Assembly: GCA_010909725.1 (NCBI GenBank)
Contig: JAACMV010000020.1
Coordinates: 186,001-250,000 of the forward strand
From: Picochlorum sp. 'celeri'
Taxonomy: Eukaryota; Chlorophyta; Trebouxiophyceae
Length of the DNA stretch: 64,000 bases
Reading direction: 5' to 3'
Shown: in pieces, positions 19,797 to 28,818 of the stretch
Numbering within the stretch: position 1 is the stretch's first letter
How the letters are laid out: the number at the start of each line of letters is the position of its first letter
The notes under the pieces: model-generated
What the model was told of the DNA's origin: nothing
The model's database searches: none
What the model saw: only the letters and a program-made list of their open reading frames with translations
Position numbers and translations under genes: made by a program

Positions 19797-22700
19797 TTAT
19801 GAGTAGTGGCGCAGTTGTTCTTTCCATAACGATTCAATGTGGTCTGGGTTGCCCTGTCCCCATACGGCGGAATAGAGAAAGGCGAGGGGATACAGGCCAG
19901 CGTCTTTGAGGGATTCTACCATGTTTGTATCTCTCAAACCACCAATGGATGCTGCCAAAATGGAAGCAACAGAAGCGTTTTGTGAAGCTGCGGACGTCGA
20001 ACTTGTGACGGACCAGAGGTTTCTCAAGCTCTCAGTCATATTGCACATGACCATGTGATCCACAAGAGTCTCCAAGCGATCTTGTGAAATGGACGATGAA
20101 TACGCCAGCAAGGCGGAGAGAATCTGCCGAGCAGATTCACCATGTCCATCTAGCGCTATCGAGGATAATTCGAGGCCAAGGTCTACGGATTCTAGAATCC
20201 TAATGATTTCAGTCCGATCCAAAATTGGGACACTGCTGTGTATTGATCGGTCTCGCATGCCGTCTGTGTGCTGGGATTCTTCCTCAGTTTCTTCCTCGGT
20301 TTCCCTCCAGGAGTTCCAGTCAATTGGATCAACATACTCTTCTTCTTCTTCTTCTTCTGCGACGACGTCTTCGGCTTCTGAGGAGGAGGCTGAGCTATAC
20401 GCCTCTGATGCTGTGTCACTGCCTTGCATCCTCTCCTTGTCTTCAAAGGTGTACGCAGCAGCTTCTTCTTCTAAAATATTGCTCACGGCTGCCATATTTC
20501 TCTCTCCAATTGTCATAGGGCTTTGAAGCATTGTAGAGGGAGACAGGGCTTCGACATGTTCGTTGATCAGGTTTGAATATATTGTGTCATTGACACCTAA
20601 CGAATGTGCCTGGAATGCCCTTGCAGCGCTGTGCCAATCTCCATGTCTAATGGCTATTGATATCCTCATTTCAGGGCTAAGGCCAGGAAGGTTAAGGACT
20701 TTCTCAAAGTCCCTATCCGATCCCATGGCGAGAAGGCATTGAGCTGTTCCATCGTGCAGCACTGGTCTGACATACTTTGCTGCCAACGTGACTGCGGTAT
20801 CAATATCACCTTTCGCTGCCACACTACGAGATCGTAGCCCATAACTTCGTAAGGAAACTAAAAATGGCCTCTCTAACGAGTCTTGGACCACAAGATAACT
20901 GTGTTTAGTGCCAACAAGCCTGACTGGTCCTGATGGCCTCAGCCTCCTATGGCCAAACACATACCCTTGTTTCTGACTTTGAGTGCCTTTGTTTTGCCCA
21001 TTGAAGTCCGCGAGACAAATGACTTCGACATAGCCTTCCCTAGAATCAGTGAAAATCGCATTGATCGACGTTGGTGTGGAGACATACAACTGTCTTGGTT
21101 GCCAAAAAGCTGACTCAGATTGGCCAATACCTAGGGATGCAAAGCAGTGGAAATGGGGATATACGGCGCACATTTGAATAGATGAGTCGTATCCCAGAGC
21201 ACACATTGTCGACTCCGGATCCCATGATATCCAGTTTGGACTGGGAATGTTGGAGCCAACGGGTGAGAAATCTACCCAACTGAAAAATCGCAGCGATGGC
21301 TTTGATGATGGCTCAGATGCTGATATGCCTAACAGAGAGCCCCCAAAGATTTTCACAGGTTGGCCATCTCCGAGCGATATCTCACTCGAGCCAATATACT
21401 TTGGCTCTTCAGAGTCTTCAATAGCATGGACAATGACATTCCCAGAGACATTCAGTTCTGTCTGAGTTGGCACTGTCCTTTCTTCTGGCTGTGCTGGTTC
21501 TGTAGCATCTTCTGTCGTATCTACATCCTTGTCTTGATTTTCAGCCGGAACTGATGGCACAGCATCAGCCACCTCATTCTGTGAGTACATCATCTGCATA
21601 GGCGCTGGCTCAAAGGCTGTGGCCAAAGGCACTGAGGCGACCTTCAAAACTGCATAAATTGGTGCAGTGGTCGACCAGACCAGCTGGCTTCCTTCTCCAC
21701 TGTCAATCAGACGCCAAGAGGATTCAATTCTTTTTGAACAATACCCATACACAGAGTATTGATTCAATTTTGGCCATACGACTGATATATACCGCCCAGA
21801 TGGACTACTCTCGATTCTTGTATCCTCCTGGACTGGAAAATCCAAATTCGCAAGAATCAATGACCCAACATTTTCCAAATGCATTGTTCTATCTTTGGAA
21901 TCTATATTCTTGTCCATATCCATTTTATAGAGGGAAGAAACGAGCTTGCCATCTACGACATTAATGGAGAGCAGTCCTGGGGGAATCCTAATGGGTTCCT
22001 TTTCGCCCTCTGCTTCCTCTTCCTCAGCTGGTTTGCTATTTTCTTTCAATTTCATATATGACTCAGCAAACATATTCTGAGATACTAAAGACACCGATGA
22101 TGGGATCATAGCGCTTGTATAATCCTTGAGAATCACGACACCGGTATTGGTTGCAAGCCCAACAATACTGGGCTTGCTGGGACTCACTGCCATACGATAA
22201 ATCTTAGGCCGCTTTTTGTCCCCTTTGTCAATCATGCTTTCAACGTTGATGAGGACATTGAATTTCGATTCCTTCGGATCCAACGCAAAAACACAGCAAG
22301 ACTTGTCAGACACACCAACAAGAGGCATTGTCGAACCGAGACCTATTCCTGCCCGCATTGTGGATCCCACGGAAACCAAACAATCTTTGGGTAAAACTTG
22401 CAGCGGCATATGATCACGATTCCATGTACTGGCATTCCAAGCGCACAGTTGCTTATCAGCCCCCACAGATGCAATATAGGGTTGAACAGCGAGCAATCCA
22501 TTCTTACCAACAACTTGAAGTCCAAACAAGCCCATGTCAAATACACCTCCATCATGCGCCTTGAAAGATTTCACTGGTTGAATAGACGATGCAGATCCTT
22601 TATCAAATGTTTTTGCAGATCGAGATGGATCCCAAACTGCAATTGTACCATCCGCAGATCCAGATACCAACCTGTCTGGGCCTCCAGGATGGGCAGGTCC

Positions 22701-23624
22701 AATTGTTTGAAGGCACGTGATAGGCTTCCCGTGAGCTCCGGAGCATTTTGCTACGACAGTTCCAGATCCAACATGCAATAAATATATCGATCCAGAGCTC
22801 GTTCCGACGGCTACCAGAGGAGACACCCCCTGCATGTGTTGCGCAGCACTGGCACTCACCTGCTCTGCTTGCCTCCCAACAAGACTCAGCGAATTATACA
22901 CAAGAACCGCCAGCCTCATGGGTTCTTTTGATTCAAAGTACATTTGTCGCGAAAAATCAGCGGTACTCGAAGACGCCATGTCGTGAAAAGACACCTTGTT
23001 CTCCGTGGCAGTTATGAGCCAACAATGCTTCCCCAATTCCCTCACGTCACCCTGCTGCAAATCTGAAATACCACGACAAGAGTCCAACGAATTGCCACCT
23101 AGTGACTCCTGATACCCTTGTTGCCACAAACATGTATGTCTATCCAAAAATGCAATGTCGTTAACCCTACCCGATGGAACACTCTTCATCTGATACTGAA
23201 AGTCATTCTTTGCCTTTCCACTGCCCTCTTGCACGACATTATTTATCAAAGCAGAATGCCTCTCCGCTTTCTTCCTCAACAAAATCTCCTGAATAGCGCC
23301 TTCGTCGACACCCCCCGCCTGGTTGACATACACAACATCGTCAGCCTCATAATCCCAAACCATCACCTTGGCACCCCTGTCCACAACAGCCACCATGGAA
23401 TTCGTGGGATGAAACACCAGCCTTTCCACTTTATCCGTCGTTGCCTTCTTTTTAAGTATTGACATCCCACCAGCATTCACATCCTGTGCCAAAAACTTGG
23501 GAATCTCTTCCTTCACCTCAGCGACACGCGGCGCTGTATCCACGTCCTTTGGTTCTCCCTGCTCCTGAGGAGCGTTCTCTGCCTTTGCAGATGGCTTCCG
23601 AGATATTCTAAATGACTTCATCAT
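19797..23624 (-). CDS. TTRAY/TWD40-type WD40 protein, TSET (TPLATE) complex subunit
   Basis: Single 1275-residue exon. Two N-terminal beta-propellers (residues about 50-960) carry the features I know from plant TWD40-1/2: HPTNSMVAVVDRGAKVMVWD followed by VYVNQAGGVDEGAI, FKAHDGGVFDMGL with GADKQLCAWN, RYISVVWPKLNQYSVY, and NWISWDPESTMCALGYD. An alpha-solenoid follows (AAKGDIDTAVTLAAKYV to the end), broken by an acidic Glu run near residue 1130. TSET is an ancient adaptor complex for endocytosis, lost from animals and yeast. The match is to sequence blocks, not a search result; a generic COPI-like solenoid protein is the alternative. It converges on Rab11 with a 62-base gap. Confidence 0.75.
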   Translation of the reverse strand: MMKSFRISRKPSAKAENAPQEQGEPKDVDTAPRVAEVKEEIPKFLAQDVNAGGMSILKKKATTDKVERLVFHPTNSMVAVVDRGAKVMVWDYEADDVVYVNQAGGVDEGAIQEILLRKKAERHSALINNVVQEGSGKAKNDFQYQMKSVPSGRVNDIAFLDRHTCLWQQGYQESLGGNSLDSCRGISDLQQGDVRELGKHCWLITATENKVSFHDMASSSTADFSRQMYFESKEPMRLAVLVYNSLSLVGRQAEQVSASAAQHMQGVSPLVAVGTSSGSIYLLHVGSGTVVAKCSGAHGKPITCLQTIGPAHPGGPDRLVSGSADGTIAVWDPSRSAKTFDKGSASSIQPVKSFKAHDGGVFDMGLFGLQVVGKNGLLAVQPYIASVGADKQLCAWNASTWNRDHMPLQVLPKDCLVSVGSTMRAGIGLGSTMPLVGVSDKSCCVFALDPKESKFNVLINVESMIDKGDKKRPKIYRMAVSPSKPSIVGLATNTGVVILKDYTSAMIPSSVSLVSQNMFAESYMKLKENSKPAEEEEAEGEKEPIRIPPGLLSINVVDGKLVSSLYKMDMDKNIDSKDRTMHLENVGSLILANLDFPVQEDTRIESSPSGRYISVVWPKLNQYSVYGYCSKRIESSWRLIDSGEGSQLVWSTTAPIYAVLKVASVPLATAFEPAPMQMMYSQNEVADAVPSVPAENQDKDVDTTEDATEPAQPEERTVPTQTELNVSGNVIVHAIEDSEEPKYIGSSEISLGDGQPVKIFGGSLLGISASEPSSKPSLRFFSWVDFSPVGSNIPSPNWISWDPESTMCALGYDSSIQMCAVYPHFHCFASLGIGQSESAFWQPRQLYVSTPTSINAIFTDSREGYVEVICLADFNGQNKGTQSQKQGYVFGHRRLRPSGPVRLVGTKHSYLVVQDSLERPFLVSLRSYGLRSRSVAAKGDIDTAVTLAAKYVRPVLHDGTAQCLLAMGSDRDFEKVLNLPGLSPEMRISIAIRHGDWHSAARAFQAHSLGVNDTIYSNLINEHVEALSPSTMLQSPMTIGERNMAAVSNILEEEAAAYTFEDKERMQGSDTASEAYSSASSSEAEDVVAEEEEEEEYVDPIDWNSWRETEEETEEESQHTDGMRDRSIHSSVPILDRTEIIRILESVDLGLELSSIALDGHGESARQILSALLAYSSSISQDRLETLVDHMVMCNMTESLRNLWSVTSSTSAASQNASVASILAASIGGLRDTNMVESLKDAGLYPLAFLYSAVWGQGNPDHIESLWKEQLRHYS

Positions 23625-24021
23625 ATTGATATGTCTATATCAGACCAAATAATTCTCCTTTAGTGTACTATAGGCGTGAATAGGTGCCGGAAATGTAATC
23701 TAGATGGCATTTTCTAAACGAATTTGATCACGCTTGTACCCATCCTTCCACACGAGTACCATGAATGGATACACACCAAAGCAATCTTAGTTATATATAT
23801 TCGGTTTTCCATACCTGTTCCAGCGAGAAGCTTCCTTCACTGATACGACGGGAAATGACGTTGTCTCCCTAAAAAGGATATAAAATTTCCATGAAAAGTT
23901 TGCTAACCATTGCTCCGATTCATCCCATCCCGATCAGTCTACAAATGTATCTCAAAGTAGAGTAGACATTAGACTAGAAGACGGTGGAGTCTCATGCCTG
24001 CGCGAGAAAACGAAGAAACAA
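23625..24021. other. Divergent intergenic region
   Basis: 397 bases between the TTRAY gene and RPC9; no credible coding frame, RNA gene or repeat seen. Confidence 0.4.
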
Positions 24022-24483
24022 ATGGCATTGTGAGTCAAGTTGTTATTTTTTTTGTTAGTTGGCTGTTTTCACACCATGGTATCGTTCAAGCATCCGACAC
24101 TATGATTCACAGGAATACTTGTTTTTAAATGTTGTAGTGATGATCGACGCGACCAGGAGCAGGAGTTGTTGACGAATTCTGAAGTGGTGGCTATTCTGCA
24201 GTCTCAGAAAGAAAAGAGTCCATCTGATACCAAGGTTTTAGAGAGTTTAGCAGGCGAAGAGGGTGTGAACAAGGCCGATAGTATCGAAAATACCAGGAAA
24301 GAGCTGCTGGCAAAGGTGAACGCGCTCAAGGAGAGGTATCAGTTGACGAAAGAGGAAGTACTGCAGTTGTTGAATCACAGTCCGAAGACGGTATTGGAGG
24401 CATTTCTGTGCGTGGAGCAGGCCATATTAGACTCGAGAATAACAGAAGAAGACCTTGAGAGTATTTTAGAGGTACTAGGATAA
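24022..24483 (+). CDS. RPC9: RNA polymerase III subunit RPC9 (CRCP, RPB4-like), 2 exons
   Basis: The first exon is only 8 bases (24022-24029) and joins over a 108-base intron to 24138-24483, giving 117 residues starting MAFDDRRDQEQELLTNSEVV. The pattern LLTNSEVVAILQ, a long helix, then YQLTKEEVLQLLNHSPKTVLEA and SRITEEDLESILE matches the RPB4/RPC9 family, with the LQLLNH.P core closest to RPC9/CRCP. With RPC8 it forms the Pol III stalk used in initiation. The PSF3 gene starts 16 bases after its stop. Confidence 0.85.
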
Positions 24484-24499
24484 GGGCGTGCATCACATC

Positions 24500-25123
24500 A
24501 TGGCTGCGCTGGACCCACAATCTGTGCCTGAGGGATTTGATTACTACGATATCGACAGTATAATGAGCGAAGAGAGTACAGTGCCTTGTACAGTACGCCA
24601 TGGATGCACTGGTGTGGGCCGTGTGTTGGATCCTGGTGCAGATTTGGATGACTTGGCGCCTGGGACCCTTGTGGATTTGCCCCTCTGGATGGTCCAGGTG
24701 ATGGCAAAGCGGCAGTTGCTGGAAGTTCACCTGCCCATCTATTTCAAAGACCATATGAGGAGAAAACTACGAGCAGGACCTGGATGCGAAAGCCTGAAAG
24801 TGCGATGTAACCATTTTTACACTGTTGCCCACAAGGTGCATTCTGCAATGGTAGCAACAGGTCATGGAGATGACAGTTTCCCAGAATTCATAGCCAAAGC
24901 ATACGCTGATCGATATAGAGAGCTGTTGACAAAAGCACCGACACTAGATAGCAATGCTGACGCATCGGATATACAAGCAAAGCTGTCCAATGAAGAGCTG
25001 GGATTGTTCAATGCAGCAGCGCTGAGTTCAACACTGCATGACAGGTATAGAGCAAACAAGGATGGACCACTGTGGAAGAAAAAGTCATCGTTTAAAAGAC
25101 CACGAGTAGATGGTTCGTCATAG
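24500..25123 (+). CDS. GINS3: GINS complex subunit PSF3
   Basis: 207 residues, no intron. The N-terminus is diagnostic: DYYDIDSIMSEESTVPCTV, GVGRVLDPGADLDDLAPGTLVDLPLWM, then HLPIYFKDHMRRKL. GINS3 is part of the CMG replicative helicase. The C-terminal tail KKKSSFKRPRVD resembles a nuclear localisation signal. It sits 16 bases downstream of RPC9 and 6 bases from the convergent KTI12 gene, so there is almost no room for a separate promoter. Confidence 0.9.
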   Translation: MAALDPQSVPEGFDYYDIDSIMSEESTVPCTVRHGCTGVGRVLDPGADLDDLAPGTLVDLPLWMVQVMAKRQLLEVHLPIYFKDHMRRKLRAGPGCESLKVRCNHFYTVAHKVHSAMVATGHGDDSFPEFIAKAYADRYRELLTKAPTLDSNADASDIQAKLSNEELGLFNAAALSSTLHDRYRANKDGPLWKKKSSFKRPRVDGSS

Positions 25124-25129
25124 TACGGA

Positions 25130-26189
25130 TTACAATTCTCCATGGAGCTGTTCCTTTATATAATTTATAAAAACTGGTTTTATAGAACCAGCATTGGTGT
25201 ACTTCCGATGCAGTGTATTATTTGTCACCAGCTTTAAAAACATTCGTTTGTATCTCCCAAGTTCTGGAACTGTTAGTGGTCTTGTAACATGCAATGTCGG
25301 CACATCTGGCCCAAATCTAATGATACCTGGTGCAGAGCCACCAGCCTCGCTGTGTGCCTGGATTATATGCTTGACTACAGCCTGTAGCTCCTTGTCAATG
25401 TCATGAAGCAAATTTGTCGCTGCATACGAATTAAAATCAGTAAAGAATATTACTTTCTACTACATGCATGATAGTACGTACATGATAGTTCTGTCTTGGA
25501 TGTTGCTAATCCCGGTGTCAGGTCCCATACCTTGGGCTGTGCTGCTGTTCTTGTACCATTGCTATCACTCTCTTGCATTGCCTTTGTTTGATTCCTGTTT
25601 GGATTCGAATATGAAGCCACTTCTGCACACACATCTATCATTCGCTCCTCGCCAAGCACTGGGCACACCTCAAACAAGGGTGCCTCCCATCTATTCTTGG
25701 AATCAGGTCGTTCCAACCTCGTTGCCAGGTCATTGAATATCTCTTCCCGATACCCAATCTCACCCCTCGCAGCATTCCATTCCCTGCATACATCTACAGG
25801 TGTATCTACATGAACCACACAGCACCTTGTAGACGCCCCCTTTGCCAAGCACCAAACTTCATATCGATACCCTTTGATCAAGTTGAGAGAGTCAAATATC
25901 ACAACAGTATTCTTGTCCAGCTTCCGTGCTATTTCAGATCGGAGTACCCCTAGAGTCATCTTCTCTTGTATGACATCTGCAACAAGACGAATATGAGCAT
26001 CAATGCGTCCCCAGAGGACTGCCAGCACGTGGCAAACGTACCCTTGTAGCAAGAGTTTCTATCCAATCGTAGACTCTCTTCTGACACCACATCAGACACA
26101 ACACCCATCTTTTTACATTCTTCTTGTATGCATAAAGCTACAGTACTCTTCCCAGAGGAAGGATTCCCACTTAAGACGACCAAAGGCAT
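25130..26189 (-). CDS. KTI12: KTI12 family P-loop protein (Elongator-associated), 3 exons
   Basis: Exons 26042-26189, 25482-25976 and 25130-25419 close in phase to 310 residues. N-terminal Walker A SGNPSSGKST, then DVIQEKMTLGVLRSEIARKL, VVIFDSLNLIKGYRYEVWCLAK, HVDTPVDVCREWNAAR and RLERPDSKNRWEAPLF, the PSTK/KTI12 pattern. The C-terminal part resembles the tRNA-binding half. KTI12 binds tRNA and supports Elongator-dependent wobble uridine modification. The introns are 65 and 62 bases. Confidence 0.9.
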
Positions 26190-26441
26190 GTTTGTTACAA
26201 GTGACTACAATGGCATGCGCTGTTTCATCCCCTTCTAAAGGCTAATTGGGATCTCTCTCTATCTACAACGCTCCAAGATGTAAAATGTTATATAATTAAT
26301 GGCGCATTGAGATACTATCACGACGGCATTGCTTCAAGAACATCTTGTCTTCCAACATTAAAACATTAAATCACTACCCAGCGCTGGGTGATCAAGGCGT
26401 GCAGTCATACGTGGCGAACCCGTAGATCTATACTTGTATTC

Positions 26442-27299
26442 ATGAATTCAGTCGAGAAAATCTGTTCCATCTTCTCGACGAAGAACTTCAAGGTTTCCCC
26501 ACTCAAGGGGAGTGTTTTCGGCGTTCAAGTGACGGGTCCAACTCTGAGCAGCCCAGTGAGCAATGAGATTGAGTGCCATATTCAAAAGCTCGTGACAGAG
26601 GCGAGGCTGGTAGTGTTTCGAGACCAAGGTATTGTTCCAGGTAGGAGGCAGGTCGAAATATCAACATGGTTCGGGCCGCTTGAAAGCACATTCTACAAGC
26701 ATCCAATGTCACCAGACCCAGATGTGTTTCGGGTGTCAAATGATCCAGTCCAAGGCTGCACCAATGTCGGACGAACAGGAATGCATGTGGATGGCAGTTT
26801 CCAACCCAGTCCTTTTTCTCATGCGTTATATCACATTATCAATTGCCCGTCCAAGGGGGATACAATCTTCTTGCCGCTGAAGGAATTTCTAGACGCAATA
26901 CCCGCAGACTATAGAGCTCGATTAGAGAGGTTGCACATGTGTTCCGATAGAAGGCACACCTCTGCAAAGCCAATTGTATACAAGCATCCCATCACTGGTC
27001 AGGACACAATGTGCTTCCATTTGGGAATGATTGCGGGGTTCATTTGGGATAAGGGAAGCACTGCAGAGAGGCTCACTGATCCTCGAGAAACAGCTCAACT
27101 TTTGAGAGAATTAGAATCCGCCATCCTTGACTGCAAGGATACGCTGTGGTATAGACATACGTGGCAACCAGGAGATTTCATTATATCTGATAATGTTGCT
27201 TTAGCTCACGAGGCAAGCCCAGAAACACAGTTGGATCCTGGAATTGTTGGACTCCGTGTTATGCACCGAACGACAACAACTGGGTATGCATCTCGATGA
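26442..27299 (+). CDS. TauD/TfdA-type Fe(II)/2-oxoglutarate dioxygenase
   Basis: 285 residues from the first ATG at 26442; the frame is open further upstream but without ATG. Family signs: VFRDQGIVPG.RRQVEISTWFGPL near the N-terminus, the metal-binding H.D in GMHVDGSF, the distal His in NVALAHEASP, and an Arg near the C-terminus (LRVMHRTTTTG) for 2-oxoglutarate. Members hydroxylate taurine, alkyl sulfates, herbicides or other small acids; the substrate is not evident. The first 35 residues could be a targeting peptide. Confidence 0.85.
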   Translation: MNSVEKICSIFSTKNFKVSPLKGSVFGVQVTGPTLSSPVSNEIECHIQKLVTEARLVVFRDQGIVPGRRQVEISTWFGPLESTFYKHPMSPDPDVFRVSNDPVQGCTNVGRTGMHVDGSFQPSPFSHALYHIINCPSKGDTIFLPLKEFLDAIPADYRARLERLHMCSDRRHTSAKPIVYKHPITGQDTMCFHLGMIAGFIWDKGSTAERLTDPRETAQLLRELESAILDCKDTLWYRHTWQPGDFIISDNVALAHEASPETQLDPGIVGLRVMHRTTTTGYASR

Positions 27300-27450
27300 G
27301 CATTGTCTCAAGCATACAAGAGTTTCAAGATAAAACCTGATGCATGCCTCTTCTCTGTATAAATGACAGAGGTGGATGAAGAGGAATCAAGATCCATGTT
27401 GTATGTATTCTGGTGTGACGAAACCCACAATGTCACGAGAGCCTGGCCTG

Positions 27451-27464
27451 GCCTGCATGCAGGC
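27451..27464. repeat. 14-bp palindrome
   Basis: GCCTGCATGCAGGC, perfect inverted repeat preceded by tandem GGCCT units (27441-27455), in the 263-base gap upstream of the phosphatase gene. Confidence 0.6.
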
Positions 27465-27562
27465 TTCCATGGAATCGGAGCAAAGATTCTTTCACATTGA
27501 AATCGCTCTTAGGGGCAGGGATGCAACTGAATCACACATATTTGTAATATAAATGAATAATT

Positions 27563-28749
27563 ATGGATAAAAAAGGGTTACAGATCGAATCAGAGCCTTT
27601 GGGTGGTGGATTTGATTCGGAGCTGCTTGCACAGCGAAGGGAAGAACCACCAAAAAGTGCCTGGCAACGTATGTGTATGCTTCTATGCCTGGTTTGATGG
27701 ATCTATTGGGGTATTCATATCATTAATGTTATACAGATGCATCGTTATGGTCCAAAATATTCTTGGTTTGCGGATTGGTGGTGTTTCTGTTGGGGACGAC
27801 TTTTTTATTTGTTCACGCAGCAGCGTCCATGGCAGATCGAAGTGATGAGGATGGCGTTGTATTTTTTATTCTAGGGGATTGGGGTCGGGAAGGGACGGGG
27901 AATCAGACTGGCGTGGCTCGCTTAATGGGTCACGTGGGCAGGACAAGGAGGCCCCATTTTGTTGTGTCGACAGGAGATAATTTCTATCCCAATGGGTTGA
28001 ATAGTACAGATGATGCATTGTTTGATGCATCTTTCAAGAATGTATACACTGATTGGTCCCTACAGATTCCTTGGTATGCTGTATTGGGGAATCATGACTA
28101 TGGAGATGGCATTGAGGGGTACTGTGAGAATGATGCATCGGATGACTGCGATCGCAGTCCACGGCATCAATTGGGAGTGGGTTTGGCATCCCGGGATGAT
28201 CGATGGTTTTGTCAGAGGCGGTATAAGAAGAGCTTTGGGAACGGACTGATTGACGTGTTCTTTATTGATACGTCTCCTATGATTTTGAGTTATCACGAGA
28301 CTGAATGGGCCAGGTATCCTGGGGGAATCCAAGAGCAGGATTGGGAGTCACAGTTGAAGGAATTAGAAAGTGATTTGGAGAATTCTGTTGCTCCATGGAA
28401 GATTGTTGTAGGACATCACCCGCCGCGAAGCAACGGAGATCATGGAAATAATACAGATTTGATTGAGAATTTGGAACCTATACTGCAACGACAGGGTGTC
28501 CAGGCATTGTTTTCTGGGCATGATCATAGCTTGGAACATTTGAAATTCGATGACATTCGCACACAGTATTTTGTAACTGGCGCGGGTTCAGATTGTGATA
28601 GGGGTTTTATCGGCGATGCGGGATCGATGTATCAGTACACGAAACCTGGTTTTGTGGCTGTGAGGGTGGCAAGCAATGCCATGGTTGTTGACTATTATAC
28701 ACTGCAAGGTGGGCAAACACCACAGTATAGCGCGGTGCTGTCGGCATGA
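27563..28749 (+). CDS. Purple acid phosphatase-type metallophosphatase, membrane-anchored (copy 1), 2 exons
   Basis: Exons 27563-27668 and 27737-28749, in phase, 372 residues. A short cytosolic N-terminus is followed by one hydrophobic helix (IFLVCGLVVFLLGTTFLF), so a type II membrane protein is predicted. The catalytic domain has all five metal-site blocks: GDWGR, GDNFY, GNHDYG, VGHHP and GHDHSLEH. It resembles small (ACP5-type) purple acid phosphatases that hydrolyse phosphate esters outside the cytosol. A short out-of-frame ATG upstream (27553) overlaps the start. A related gene lies at 45038-46150. TGTAA follows the stop at 28800. Confidence 0.9.
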
Positions 28750-28818
28750 GTACCGTATTTAATTCATTGTATTCAGTATTGATTTGTTACCTGTTTGTTT
28801 GTAATATATATTCTTACC

